Assembly (NCBI RefSeq): GCF_021390475.1
Contig: NZ_JAJUWS010000016.1
Span: 57,152-121,151 of the forward strand
Source of the DNA: Streptomyces sp. ST2-7A
GTDB lineage: Bacteria > Actinomycetota > Actinomycetes > Streptomycetales > Streptomycetaceae
Length of the DNA: 64,000 nt
Direction of reading: 5' to 3'
Positions 53,590 through 62,751 of this stretch are shown piece after piece. Position 1 is the stretch's first letter. Each line of letters begins with the position of its first letter. A model generated the notes under the pieces. The model searched no databases. It saw only the letters and a program-made list of their open reading frames with translations, and was not told the origin of the DNA. The position numbers and the translations under genes are program-made.

Positions 53590-55212
53590 TCATGCCGAAG
53601 CCGCCAGGAGCGGTTCGGCGGCCTCCCGGAGTTCCTTGACGGAGGGGTCGTCCCGGTAGGGCTCGAGCCGGTCGAGCAGGGCGCGGACGTAGTCGGTGGT
53701 GCGGGCGGAGGAGATGCGGCCCGCCACCCGCAGCGCGCGGTTGCCCGCGTCGCAGGCGGCGTCCAGGTTCCCGGCCTCCAGTTCGGCGAACGCCTTGACC
53801 ACCAGTCGCAGCCCGTGCGAGCGGGCGAAGTCCTCGGTGGGCTCGGAGAGCGCCTCCTCGTTGAACCGGCGGGCCTGCTGCGGGATGCGCAGGTCGGTGT
53901 AGCACTCGGCGGCGTCGGCGGCGAGCCGGTCGTAGGCGTAGAAGTCCAACCAGCCCGGGTCGGGGTCGGTGTCCCGGGAGCGCTGCAGGCCGCTCTCGGC
54001 GGCGGCGATGGAGGCGCCGCAGGCGGCGGCCTCACCGGACTTGGCCAGCGCCCGGGCCTCCACGAGGTGGAAGAAGCTCATCGTCTTCGGGGTGGCCAGC
54101 GACCGGTTGCGTTCCAGCGCGGCCTGCGCCAGGTCCACGCCCTCGTCGGCGAAGCCCCGGTAGGTGGCCTGGAGGGACATCGAGGCCAGCACGTACCCGC
54201 CCAGCGGGACGTCGGCCGCCGCCCGGGCCAGGCGCAGCGCCTGGATGTAGTAGCGCTGGGCGGCCTCCTGCTGGCCGGTGTCGAAGGCCATCCACCCGGC
54301 CAGCCGGGTGAGTTCGGCGGTGGCGCGGAACAGCGAGCGGCCCACCTCGTCACTGTAGGTACCCAGCAGCAGGGGTGCGGCGTCGGAGCGCAGGCACTCC
54401 GCGACCATGGCCGAACGCCAGTCCCCGCCGCCGTACTTGGAGTCCCAGCGGCGTGCCTCCTCGGCGGCCTCGCGGAGCTTGGAGACGTCGCTGTGGCCGA
54501 CCCGGCCGACCGTCCCGGGACCGCCGGGACCGCGTGCCGGCGGTATCGGGCCGCGGGTGGCCCCGGCCCGGGGGCCGGTGGGCGCGGGGCTCGTCCCGGC
54601 ACCGCCGCCGGCCGGGGCGCGGCCCGTCCCGCCGCCGCCCGCACCGCCGTTCACCCCGGCCCCGCCGGCCCGTTCGGTGTCGTTCCCCACCGGGGGCACC
54701 GGATCGCCACCGCCGGCGCGCCGGGACCGTCCGCCCTCCCCGGTGGGTTCGCGTCCCACGGCCGGGTCGGCCGGGGATATCAGCCAGCGGGCGGTGGGCG
54801 TGGCGTACGCGCTCACCGCGAAGGACCCCGCCAGGGACTGCCATATGCCGCGCCCGGACCCGCTGTCCAGCCGGTACAGCTCGGTGGCCCCGCGGACCGC
54901 CGAGTCCACGTCGCGGGGGAAGGAAAGCCCCACCTCGGGCGCGGGGTCGGTGTCGGCCAGACCGATCTCGTGGAGGTGCACCGGACGCCCCAGCTTGCTG
55001 CTGATGGCGGCGGCGATCAGATGCGGCGCCGCGCCCTGGGGGACCATGCCCTTGGTGACCCAGCGGGCCACCGACGTCTTGTCGTAGCGCAGCGTCAGGC
55101 CGCGTTGCGCGCCGAGGTCGTTGACCCGGCGGGCCAGCCCGGCGTTGCTCATGCCGGCGAGAGCGAGGACGGCTCCCAGCTTCTCGTTCGGTCCGCGTGA
55201 CTCCCTGGACAT
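53590..55212 (-). CDS. NsdA-like regulator with XRE-type N-terminus and TPR region
   Basis: The 540-residue protein starts with a helix-turn-helix-like region ([40 protein letters not shown]), has a roughly 70-residue Gly/Pro/Ala-rich linker around residues 150-220 and then a helical tetratricopeptide-like domain ([50 protein letters not shown]). S. coelicolor NsdA, a negative regulator of sporulation and antibiotic production, and its paralogues have this layout. The orthologous one lies near trmB. Whether this one also represses development is inference. Confidence 0.8.
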   Translation of the reverse strand: MSRESRGPNEKLGAVLALAGMSNAGLARRVNDLGAQRGLTLRYDKTSVARWVTKGMVPQGAAPHLIAAAISSKLGRPVHLHEIGLADTDPAPEVGLSFPRDVDSAVRGATELYRLDSGSGRGIWQSLAGSFAVSAYATPTARWLISPADPAVGREPTGEGGRSRRAGGGDPVPPVGNDTERAGGAGVNGGAGGGGTGRAPAGGGAGTSPAPTGPRAGATRGPIPPARGPGGPGTVGRVGHSDVSKLREAAEEARRWDSKYGGGDWRSAMVAECLRSDAAPLLLGTYSDEVGRSLFRATAELTRLAGWMAFDTGQQEAAQRYYIQALRLARAAADVPLGGYVLASMSLQATYRGFADEGVDLAQAALERNRSLATPKTMSFFHLVEARALAKSGEAAACGASIAAAESGLQRSRDTDPDPGWLDFYAYDRLAADAAECYTDLRIPQQARRFNEEALSEPTEDFARSHGLRLVVKAFAELEAGNLDAACDAGNRALRVAGRISSARTTDYVRALLDRLEPYRDDPSVKELREAAEPLLAASA

Positions 55213-55884
55213 GCGCGCACCCCTGACACATCCATCGGTGACCCCGCGGCGGGCACGGGGCGCTCCCAAATATTCCGCCAACCCAGCGTAGTTCGGTGCC
55301 TTCTGACCGTTAAGGGGCTTGTACGGGGATGGCCGGTCCTCGTCCCCGGGCCCGGGCCTCCCCGGGGCGTGGGGAGCGCCGGTTCGAGAGCCGGGCGCGT
55401 CCGGTTTCGCTCGAACGCCCCGGCGCGATCCGAGTGTTCGTCCGAGCGCCGGATGTCGGTGAGGACGTGCTCCCGCCGTGTGGCCGTGCGCCCGCCCGTG
55501 CGCTCTTAGCAGGAGTGACCCGTCGGGTTTGGATGATTCCGCGTGGGTCGGTCCGCCGCGCTTCGGGCATCCGGTGGGCCGGGGAGCCGTCGTCCCCATC
55601 CCCGTGGGCGGCGGTTCGGGCCCGGGAGGCGTGGGACGTCTCCCGGGCCACGACACCCCGGGCGCCCCTCCCGCCCCGGGCACCGACGGCCGACTCCCGG
55701 CGGAGTTTGGCCGAAAACAGTCGGTTTTTCGCGACTCGGCCGCGGACCGGCCGCCTCGCCGTGCCCTCCTGCGGTTTCCCCTCCGATGCACCGCTGCCGG
55801 GTTTCCCGTGGCAGCATGGTCACACCACACCCTTCGAGCGCCCGTGACCTGCGGGCTCGACGACTCAAGCGGGGGGAGGCGGCC
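55213..55884. other. Gene-free divergent stretch between the NsdA-like and sporulation-associated genes
   Basis: These 672 bases separate two divergent developmental genes and probably hold both promoters. A short AT-rich patch (GAAAACAGTCGGTTTTTC at 55712-55729) contains the near-symmetric GAAAA/TTTTC pair. No gene is supported. Confidence 0.4.
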
Positions 55885-57987
55885 ATGCGGTGGTTGGTGG
55901 GGTGGTGCGGTGCCTCGGCGAGCGCGCTCGGCGAGGTGAGGCCCCTCGGCGCCCAACTCATCTGGGACGGCCCCGACCCCCTGTGGGCGGTGGGGGATTG
56001 GCGACTGGACGAGATCCGCCTCGTCCACGCCGACGGCGACACCCACCTGGCCGTCTTCGGGTACTGCGGCGCCACCGACGCCCAACTGCGCACCGCCCTG
56101 ATCTCCGCCCGGGCCGGCGCACTGCGCCAACTCACCACCTGGCCCGGCGGGTACACCGCCGTCGCCCGCTTCGGCCGACGCACCGCGATCCCCTCCGACC
56201 TCGCCGGCGCTCGCCCCGTCTTCCACACCCGCTGGGCCGGCGGCACCGCCTACGCCACCGCCGCCCTCCCGCTCGCCGACCTCACCGAGGCCCAGCTCGA
56301 TGTCAACCAACTCGGCGCCCAACTGGCCTGCCCCGAGACCCCGGAGGCGCTGGGCACCGGCACCCCCTATGTCGGCGTGCACCGCGTACAGCCCGGCCAC
56401 GCCCTGGTGCTGCGCGAGGGCGGCAGCCGCGACACCGTCGACTACGAACCCTCCCTGCCCACGGTCGTCGCCGCGCCGCCGGTCGAACGGGAGGCCGCCG
56501 TCGCCGGCATCCGCGACGCCCTGGTGGAGGCCGTCCGTACCCGACTGGCCGCCCCCCGGCACTCCGGTGTCCCCGACCCGGTCCCCGGCATGGACTCCGC
56601 CGACCGCGGGGACGCCGACCCGGCCCCCGGCGTCGGCGCCGACCTCTCCGGCGGCTCCGCCTCCGCTACCCTCGCCCTGCTCGCCGCCGGCCTCCCCGGC
56701 CGTCCGGGCACCGTGCACGGCACCGGCGTCACCCTCGCGGGTGAACGCCTGCTCGCCGTCACCTTCAACGACCTGGCCACCGACAGCGAGCACGCCCGGG
56801 TGACCCGGGTCGCCGAACTCGAACGCGCCCGCGCGATCGCGGAGAACCCCCGCCTGCACCACGTGGTGGTCACCGGGGGGGTGGAGACCCTGCCGTTCGT
56901 CGGGCTCGACCCCGAGACCATGCGCCTGACCGACGAACCGGCTCCCACACTGGTGACCGCCGCCCGGCACCGCGCACGCCTGGCCGCCGGCAGCGCCGAC
57001 CACCTCGTCGGCCACGGTGCCCGCGAGGTCCTGGACGCCCACCCCGCCCGCCTCGCCGACCTGGTGATCGGACGACAACGCCGGCACCTCGTGCGCACCC
57101 TCATGGCCCTTCGTCACGGTGACGGGGGGCGCTCCGTCGCGGCGCCCCTGGCCCTGTACCGGGCGGCCCGCCGGCTGGCTCGCACCTCTTACCGGGACGG
57201 CGTCTCCGGCGCCGCCGCCCGCCTGCGGCTCGCCGCGCCGGACGTCGGCGACGCCGTCGATCCGTTCGTCGACCCCTTCGGGGTCGCCCCGACCGGGCGT
57301 CGCGCGCCCGGCGCCGGCCCCATCGGCGCCTCCCTCAGCTGGGCCCTTCCCGGCCCTGCGGCCCGCTGGTTGACCGGCGAGACCCTCGCGGAGGTCTCCC
57401 TGCGGCTGGAGGCCGCCGCCACCCGCTCCCGGCCCGCCGGCCGCGACAGCCACCCCGGCGCCCAGCGCGCCCGCGCCGCGCTCCTGCGCAGCGCCGCCGA
57501 CCACCGGGTGCTGGAACAGGCGGTGGAGATGCACCACCAGCGCCTGCACGCCCCCTTCTACGACAACGCCGTCGTCCGCGCCTGCCGCGTGCTGCCGGAG
57601 ACCTCACGGATACAGCCCGGAGCCCGGCCGGAGATCCTGCGCGAGGTGCTCGCCGGCGCGGGCGTTCGCCAACTGCCGCCCGGCTGGGGAGCCCCGGCCC
57701 GCGCGCTCCAGGTCGAGGCGACCCGCCTCGGGCTGCGCACCGCGATGGGCGACCTCATCGACCTCTTCGAGGCGCCGCTGCTCGCCGAGGCCGGCCTGGT
57801 GGAGGCCCGGGTGGTGCGCCGGGCGCTGCGCGCCGCCGCCGAGGGGGAGCCGGTTCCGCTGGAGGGCGTCGCCGAACTCGTCTCCACGGAGCTGTGGTTG
57901 CGACGGTTGATGACGCGTCGTGGATCCTGCTGGACCACCGAGGGCAATCGCGAGCCGCGCGCCGTGGCGGGCGGCGTCACCCGCTGA
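55885..57987 (+). CDS. Sporulation-associated asparagine-synthetase-like protein (degenerate active sites)
   Basis: The 700-residue protein aligns in layout with the AsnB/beta-lactam-synthetase superfamily: an N-terminal class II glutaminase-like part ([47 protein letters not shown]) and a C-terminal adenylating part ([18 protein letters not shown], the PP-loop position; [26 protein letters not shown]). The Cys2 nucleophile is absent (MRWLVGW) and the PP-loop lacks the usual SGGxDS Asp. It corresponds to the Streptomyces gene called sporulation-associated protein (SCO4114 by recalled synteny). ATG at 55885 follows GGGGGAGG. Confidence 0.83.
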   Translation: MRWLVGWCGASASALGEVRPLGAQLIWDGPDPLWAVGDWRLDEIRLVHADGDTHLAVFGYCGATDAQLRTALISARAGALRQLTTWPGGYTAVARFGRRTAIPSDLAGARPVFHTRWAGGTAYATAALPLADLTEAQLDVNQLGAQLACPETPEALGTGTPYVGVHRVQPGHALVLREGGSRDTVDYEPSLPTVVAAPPVEREAAVAGIRDALVEAVRTRLAAPRHSGVPDPVPGMDSADRGDADPAPGVGADLSGGSASATLALLAAGLPGRPGTVHGTGVTLAGERLLAVTFNDLATDSEHARVTRVAELERARAIAENPRLHHVVVTGGVETLPFVGLDPETMRLTDEPAPTLVTAARHRARLAAGSADHLVGHGAREVLDAHPARLADLVIGRQRRHLVRTLMALRHGDGGRSVAAPLALYRAARRLARTSYRDGVSGAAARLRLAAPDVGDAVDPFVDPFGVAPTGRRAPGAGPIGASLSWALPGPAARWLTGETLAEVSLRLEAAATRSRPAGRDSHPGAQRARAALLRSAADHRVLEQAVEMHHQRLHAPFYDNAVVRACRVLPETSRIQPGARPEILREVLAGAGVRQLPPGWGAPARALQVEATRLGLRTAMGDLIDLFEAPLLAEAGLVEARVVRRALRAAAEGEPVPLEGVAELVSTELWLRRLMTRRGSCWTTEGNREPRAVAGGVTR

Positions 57988-58185
57988 ACCCGGCGGGAAG
58001 CGCCGGGAGTCACGGGCGCGACGGCCGGTGGGCACCCGTCCCCGGTCCCCGGGACGGCATGGCCCGGGGACCGGGAACGGCGCGATGCCCGCGGGCGTCG
58101 GTCGGGCGGCGTGTGCCGACGGGATGAACGGAACCGAACCGCCCGTTCGCCGCCCCACCCGAACGGCGCGAACCGCCGGGCCCGT

Positions 58186-58698
58186 TCAGCCGGGGCCGCG
58201 CCGGATTGTTCCCGACGGTACCGGCCCGCCCCCGGCAGCCGGGCGAGGTCGCCGGGGGACCCGGGCGGAAGCCGAGGGATGGTCCACCCTCCGGGGCACG
58301 ACCACCACCTGCACCTCGTCCTCGTGGATGATCCGCCCGGGGTCCGAGGAATCGACACGCTCGCACGCCACACCGTGCGCGGCCAGGAGTTCCCGGTAGC
58401 CGACCACCCGGTCGATGAGATGCGCGGCCGTGGACCTGAACCACGCGACGGCACCGGGATTCAGCTCGTGGTCGTAGAGGTCGGGGTGTGTGGCGGAGGG
58501 GTCGGGATAAGCGGCGTTGTACCAGTCGTTGCCGGCCCGCCAGAAGCGGTACTCCTCCTCCGAGAGTCGTCCTTCCCGGGCCAATTCGTTGGCCAGGGCG
58601 AAGACGCCGGGGAAGTGACCCCGTGGACCGCAAACCGTCCCCTGAAACCTCACGAACGACACCGTGCTCACCACACCGTTCACGACACCCGCCTTCAT
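58186..58698 (-). CDS. Hypothetical protein of about 170 residues
   Basis: The product has a helical middle (FALANELAREGRLSEEEYRF, AHLIDRVVGYRELLAAHG) and RIIHEDEVQVVVVPRRV, and the composition of a real soluble protein, but no family that I recognise. The last 30 residues are Pro/Arg/Gly-rich. The ATG at 58698 has only a weak ribosome site. The gene lies between the asparagine-synthetase-like gene and the sigma-factor gene. Confidence 0.55.
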   Translation of the reverse strand: MKAGVVNGVVSTVSFVRFQGTVCGPRGHFPGVFALANELAREGRLSEEEYRFWRAGNDWYNAAYPDPSATHPDLYDHELNPGAVAWFRSTAAHLIDRVVGYRELLAAHGVACERVDSSDPGRIIHEDEVQVVVVPRRVDHPSASARVPRRPRPAAGGGPVPSGTIRRGPG

Positions 58699-58789
58699 CC
58701 ATCGTCACAGCGGAGACCTCTCGACCGGTCGAACGCGGCGGCCCGACGGGGCCGGGACCGGCACGGCCCCGCCCCCGTCCGACGACCGA

Positions 58790-61237
58790 TCAACCGCAGT
58801 CCAGCTCCGAGTCCGCCCAGGTCACGGGGGTGAGAGCGCCCAACGGGCCGCGCGGTCGGGCCTCCAGCCGCACCGTGCGCACCCCGGTCAGGTCCACCAC
58901 CGCCGGCACCGCGACGCTCCCGGCGGTCACCGTGCCCGACCCCCACACCGGAACACCGTCGGCCAGCACGGTGAACTCCGCCGCACCCCGTTGGGTGGAC
59001 GCGGTGTCGTCCACTCCGACCCGGGCGCGCAGCACCGAGCAGGGACGGTTGAGGTCGATGATCATCGTGGAGGACGCCGAGACGGTGATGCCGTGCGTGT
59101 GGGTCATGCCGCCGATGGAGGGCTGGGAGCGCGGCAGGAAGAGGCTCCCACCGAGCAGGCGCAGACGCGGCTCGTCCATGCCGGCCCCGGAGGACCCGGG
59201 CGGCATATAACGGAGTTGGTACGTGCGCGGCTGGGGTTCCGGTTCGGGTTCCGGCTGGGGCTGGGGCTGGGGCTGGGGTTCCGGTTCGGGCCGGGGCTCG
59301 ACACCCGGCCCCGGCTCCGGTTCGGGTTCCGGCTGGGGCTGGGGTTCCGGTTCGGGCCCCGGCTCGGGAGCGGGCCCCGGCTCGACACCCGGCCCCGGCT
59401 CGACACCCGGCCCCGGCTCGACACCCGGCCCCGGCTCGGGAGCGGGCCCCGGTCCGGACACGGGTTCCTCCGGGGCGGTCACTTCGGCCGGGGCCTGCGG
59501 CGGTCCTTCCGGCGGTCCCGGCTCCTGCGCGGTCTGCACCACCGGCTCCGGAGCCTCCGCTCCGGCGGTCTCCGGCGCCTCCGGTGCGGGGTCCCCGTCC
59601 GTCACCGGTCCGGGGTCCGGCGCCGTCCGGGGCGGTTCGGGTGCCGATCCGGGGGCCGCCACCGGGGGCGGCGTCACGGCCGGGTCCGGGGAGTTCCCGC
59701 CGAGCACGGTCACCGCCACGGCCGCCGCGCCCGCCACCGCCATGACACCGGCGGCCAGAGCGAGCTTGAGCGGCAGGGCCAGGCCTTCGGTCACCACGGC
59801 GCCGGCCACGCCCGAACCGCCGGCGCCGGCGCCGGTCGTTCCCGTCCCGGCCGATCCGCTTCCCGCGCCACCGGCCACCCCGCCGGCCGCGCCCCCACCC
59901 GCTCCGGCGCCGGCGACACCGGCCGCCGCGAGGAACTTCGGGACGTACCCGGCGGCCAGCCAACCGATCACGGCGATCGGCAGCACCGCGCGCAGGTGCT
60001 CGTTCAACTCGCGGACCTCGAGCGCCGCCGTCCGGCAGGCCGCGCACTCCTCCAGGTGGTCGCGCAGACCGCGTTCGGCCCGCGAGCGCAGGCCGCCCCG
60101 GGCGAACGCCCCGAGCCGGTCGGCGTACCGGGCGCACTCGCCGCCCGTGGTCAACGCCCGGCTGACGTGCGCCTGGAGGTACGCCTGGCGGAGCCCCTCG
60201 CGGGCGCGGTGGGCCAGCGCGGCGGTCGCGTTCGGCGTCAGGCCCAACAGCGGGGCGATATCACGCGGGGTCGCCTCCTCGACGGTGGTGTGCCACAGCA
60301 CCGCCTGCCAGCGCTCCGGAAGGCTGCGGAACGCCCGGACGGCCATCGAGCGCTCGGCGCCCTCCATGGCGCGGACCTCGGCCGCCGCCTCCCGGCCGTC
60401 GCCCCCCACACCGGCGCCGACCCGCCCCGCGCCGCCGGGCCCGTCACCGGACCCGCCGTCGGTCCCGGTGTCGGCGAACTCGACGAACGTCGCGAAGTCC
60501 TCGACCAGTTGTTCGCGGCGGGCGCCGGCCGTCCAGGCCGCCGCCACCCGTCGCACCGAGGTGAAGAGGTAGGCGCGCACGGCCGAGTTCGGGCCGGCGC
60601 CGCCGCGCACCGCCTGGAGGGCGGCGGCGAACACCTCATTGGTGAGGTCGTCGGCGGTGTGGTCGTCCCGGCAGCAGGTGCGGGCGTACCGGCGCACGGC
60701 GGCGGCGTGCCGGCGGTACAACTCCTCGTACGCGCCCTCGTCGCCCTCCCGCATGCGACGCAGCAGTTCCGCGTCGGCCGGCACGACCTCCCGGGTCGCG
60801 CCGGCGCCCCGGCCGCGCAGACGCGGGATCCGTTGGCGGGGGACGCGTTCCACGTCGGGGTCCCCGTCGGGGACCCCGGTCCCGGCTCCGGTGGGGGCCG
60901 GGCGCGCGGCGACGGCGTCCGAACCCGCGGCGCCGGCGCCGGGGGCGTCCGGATCCGGGGCCCTCACGCCGGTGATACCGGCGCCCGCGTCCGTGGCACC
61001 CGGGTTGGCGACGCCGATGCCGCCGGTCGGATCCGTGCCCGTGGTGTCCGGGCAGCCCGGGTCGGTCACCGGGGGAACCCCCGTCGTGACCGCCGGCCGC
61101 CCGCCGGTGCCGTCTCCGTCCGTCTCCGTCCCCGCCGGAGCCGTCCCGTCCGGTGTGCCGGGTGACGTGCCCGGGTCCCCGTCCGACTCCCACTCCCGGC
61201 CGCGCTCCCGCGTGCCGTCCCGTCCGTCGTCCCGCAT
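58790..61237 (-). CDS. ECF sigma factor fused to zinc-finger, membrane segment and NPCBM carbohydrate-binding module
   Basis: From the ATG at 61237 the product is 815 residues. A Gly/Asp/Pro/Thr-rich N-terminus of about 150 residues leads to ECF region 2 (about 155-235: [34 protein letters not shown]) and region 4 (about 295-350: [35 protein letters not shown]). A ZAS-type zinc finger follows ([15 protein letters not shown]), then a hydrophobic segment ([15 protein letters not shown]), further small hydrophobic stretches, a long Pro-Glu-Pro-Gly repeat and a C-terminal NPCBM-like domain ([39 protein letters not shown]). An upstream in-frame GTG at 61366 would add 43 residues. Confidence 0.88.
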   Translation of the reverse strand: MRDDGRDGTRERGREWESDGDPGTSPGTPDGTAPAGTETDGDGTGGRPAVTTGVPPVTDPGCPDTTGTDPTGGIGVANPGATDAGAGITGVRAPDPDAPGAGAAGSDAVAARPAPTGAGTGVPDGDPDVERVPRQRIPRLRGRGAGATREVVPADAELLRRMREGDEGAYEELYRRHAAAVRRYARTCCRDDHTADDLTNEVFAAALQAVRGGAGPNSAVRAYLFTSVRRVAAAWTAGARREQLVEDFATFVEFADTGTDGGSGDGPGGAGRVGAGVGGDGREAAAEVRAMEGAERSMAVRAFRSLPERWQAVLWHTTVEEATPRDIAPLLGLTPNATAALAHRAREGLRQAYLQAHVSRALTTGGECARYADRLGAFARGGLRSRAERGLRDHLEECAACRTAALEVRELNEHLRAVLPIAVIGWLAAGYVPKFLAAAGVAGAGAGGGAAGGVAGGAGSGSAGTGTTGAGAGGSGVAGAVVTEGLALPLKLALAAGVMAVAGAAAVAVTVLGGNSPDPAVTPPPVAAPGSAPEPPRTAPDPGPVTDGDPAPEAPETAGAEAPEPVVQTAQEPGPPEGPPQAPAEVTAPEEPVSGPGPAPEPGPGVEPGPGVEPGPGVEPGPAPEPGPEPEPQPQPEPEPEPGPGVEPRPEPEPQPQPQPQPEPEPEPQPRTYQLRYMPPGSSGAGMDEPRLRLLGGSLFLPRSQPSIGGMTHTHGITVSASSTMIIDLNRPCSVLRARVGVDDTASTQRGAAEFTVLADGVPVWGSGTVTAGSVAVPAVVDLTGVRTVRLEARPRGPLGALTPVTWADSELDCG
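59220..59460 (-). repeat. In-gene Pro-Glu repeat of the sigma-factor spacer
   Basis: Short GC-rich units such as GGTTCCGGTTCGGG and GGCTCGACACCCGGCCCC recur many times and encode PEP/PEPG and VEPGPG units between the membrane segment and the extracellular module. This is consistent with a rigid wall-spanning stalk. Confidence 0.8.
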
Positions 61238-61512
61238 GGCCGGCTGCCCCCCGAAACCCCTCGACCCGTCTCCGTCCGCCTCCCCCCGGCGGGCACCCAG
61301 GGTCCCACAACCCGGGTCTCCCGGAGCCCGATTCGGAGACGAAAACCGTGCCGCCGTCTCCGACACGCATGTCCCGGGCGCCCTGTGGGACGGGGTTCGC
61401 GCGGGTGTGCGAGGAGCGACACGCGCCCTCCCCGCACACCCCTCCGCTCCCTATGGCGCACCCCGGGAGCGCCGGCCGCGCCTCTCCTCCGGGGGAACGC
61501 CGGTCGAACGGT

Positions 61513-62556
61513 TCACCGCGCGGTGCCGGACCGAACCCCGTCTCCCTCGCCGTCCCGCGCCGGCCCGGCGGCCGGCCGCAAGCCGGCCAGCAGCAGCTCC
61601 AGCAGCCGTGAGGACAACGCCTCCCGCACCGTCGGGTCGGCCGCCGTCGGCGGAACGGTGGATATGACCAGCACGAGATCGGCCACCGTCACGTCGGGCC
61701 GCACCCGCCCGGCGCGGCGGGCCCGTTCCAACAGCCGTTCCATCGTCGCCACCAGCAGTCGCGCGTCACCGTCGCCGGTGCGCTCGACGTGCGTGATCCG
61801 CTCCTCCGCCGTGCCGGCCGCCGGCTCCCGGCCGAGCTCCACCGGCGGAACCCGACGCTGTCGGGGCACCCGCTGCGCCCCGCCGGGCCCCGGGACCTCC
61901 TCCGACCCGTCGTCCACCCGGGCCACCGCGTCCACCGGTCCCGCGGCCCCCGCCGTCGGCAACTCCGGCAGCAGCCGGGACACCCCCGAGTCCACCGCGT
62001 CCCGCACGAAGTCCTCCACCGCCGCCCACGGATCGCCCTCCTCGCCCAGCGCGTGCTCGGCGCGCTCGGTGAGTCGCCGGGTCTCCTCCCCGATGATGTG
62101 CCGGATCAGTGAACCCTTGGTGGGGAAGCGGCGGTACACCGTTCCCACCCCCACCCGGGCCCGTCGCGCGATCTCCTCGATCGGGGCGTCGTACCCCAGC
62201 TCGCCGAAGACGTCCCGGGCGGCGCTGAGGACGTGGTGGAGGTTGCGGCGGGCGTCGGTGCGCAACGCGCTCCCCACCGCCACGGTCCGACCCTTCGCCG
62301 GCGGCCGACCACCCGGGCCCTCCCCGCCGGCGGTCGTCGGCCCCGGCCCGGCGGCCCCCCGGCCCCCCACCGGCGCGGAACCCCCGGGGCCGGTCCCGGG
62401 ACCGCGTCGAACAGCGGGAACACCCCGATCGACCGCACCGGGCGGTCCGGTCGGGTCCGACCCCGACCGGACCGCCGGTCGTATCCCCGGCTCCGGATGT
62501 CCCCGGTGCGCCGACTCCCGATGGAAACGCTGAGAACGCATGACTTCCCCCGTCAT
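61513..62556 (-). CDS. atrA: TetR-family regulator AtrA (with long internal insertion)
   Basis: The 347-residue protein has an approximately 95-residue basic/Pro-rich N-terminus, the TetR helix-turn-helix (LRTDARRNLHHVLSAARDVF, IEEIARRARVGVGTVYRRFP) and a ligand-binding part ending LVISTVPPTAADPTVREAL. AtrA activates actII-ORF4 and strR in S. coelicolor and S. griseus and nagE2 in sugar uptake. Its gene sits divergently beside a type II NADH dehydrogenase, as here. Between HTH and C-terminus is an unusual insertion of about 60 residues rich in Pro/Gly/Arg (around residues 195-255). ATG at 62556 follows GGGGGGAG by nine bases. Confidence 0.85.
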   Translation of the reverse strand: MTGEVMRSQRFHRESAHRGHPEPGIRPAVRSGSDPTGPPGAVDRGVPAVRRGPGTGPGGSAPVGGRGAAGPGPTTAGGEGPGGRPPAKGRTVAVGSALRTDARRNLHHVLSAARDVFGELGYDAPIEEIARRARVGVGTVYRRFPTKGSLIRHIIGEETRRLTERAEHALGEEGDPWAAVEDFVRDAVDSGVSRLLPELPTAGAAGPVDAVARVDDGSEEVPGPGGAQRVPRQRRVPPVELGREPAAGTAEERITHVERTGDGDARLLVATMERLLERARRAGRVRPDVTVADLVLVISTVPPTAADPTVREALSSRLLELLLAGLRPAAGPARDGEGDGVRSGTAR

Positions 62557-62751
62557 CCCGCGCGGCTCCCCCCGGAGTCCGCGCGTCGTACCCACCCGGG
62601 CACGGACATCCACCGTGCCCAACGCCTCCCGACGATAGTTGAGGTCGCCGACGTGGAGTAGGAGTTCGCGGCACGCGGGATGACGCCCGATCGGCGGAGG
62701 TCTCCTCCCCACCTGTGGACAAACCACCGTCCCCGGGTGCCTCATGGAGGG

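Noticed and set aside
55213..57549. Upstream extension of the NsdA-like gene by about 780 codons
   Set aside because: The frame stays open by composition, but it runs antisense through the asparagine-synthetase-like gene; the conserved start is at 55212.
58664..61165. Plus-strand frame of about 830 codons with [12 protein letters not shown] repeats
   Set aside because: It is the complement of the Pro-Glu spacer of the sigma-factor gene, not a glycine-rich protein.
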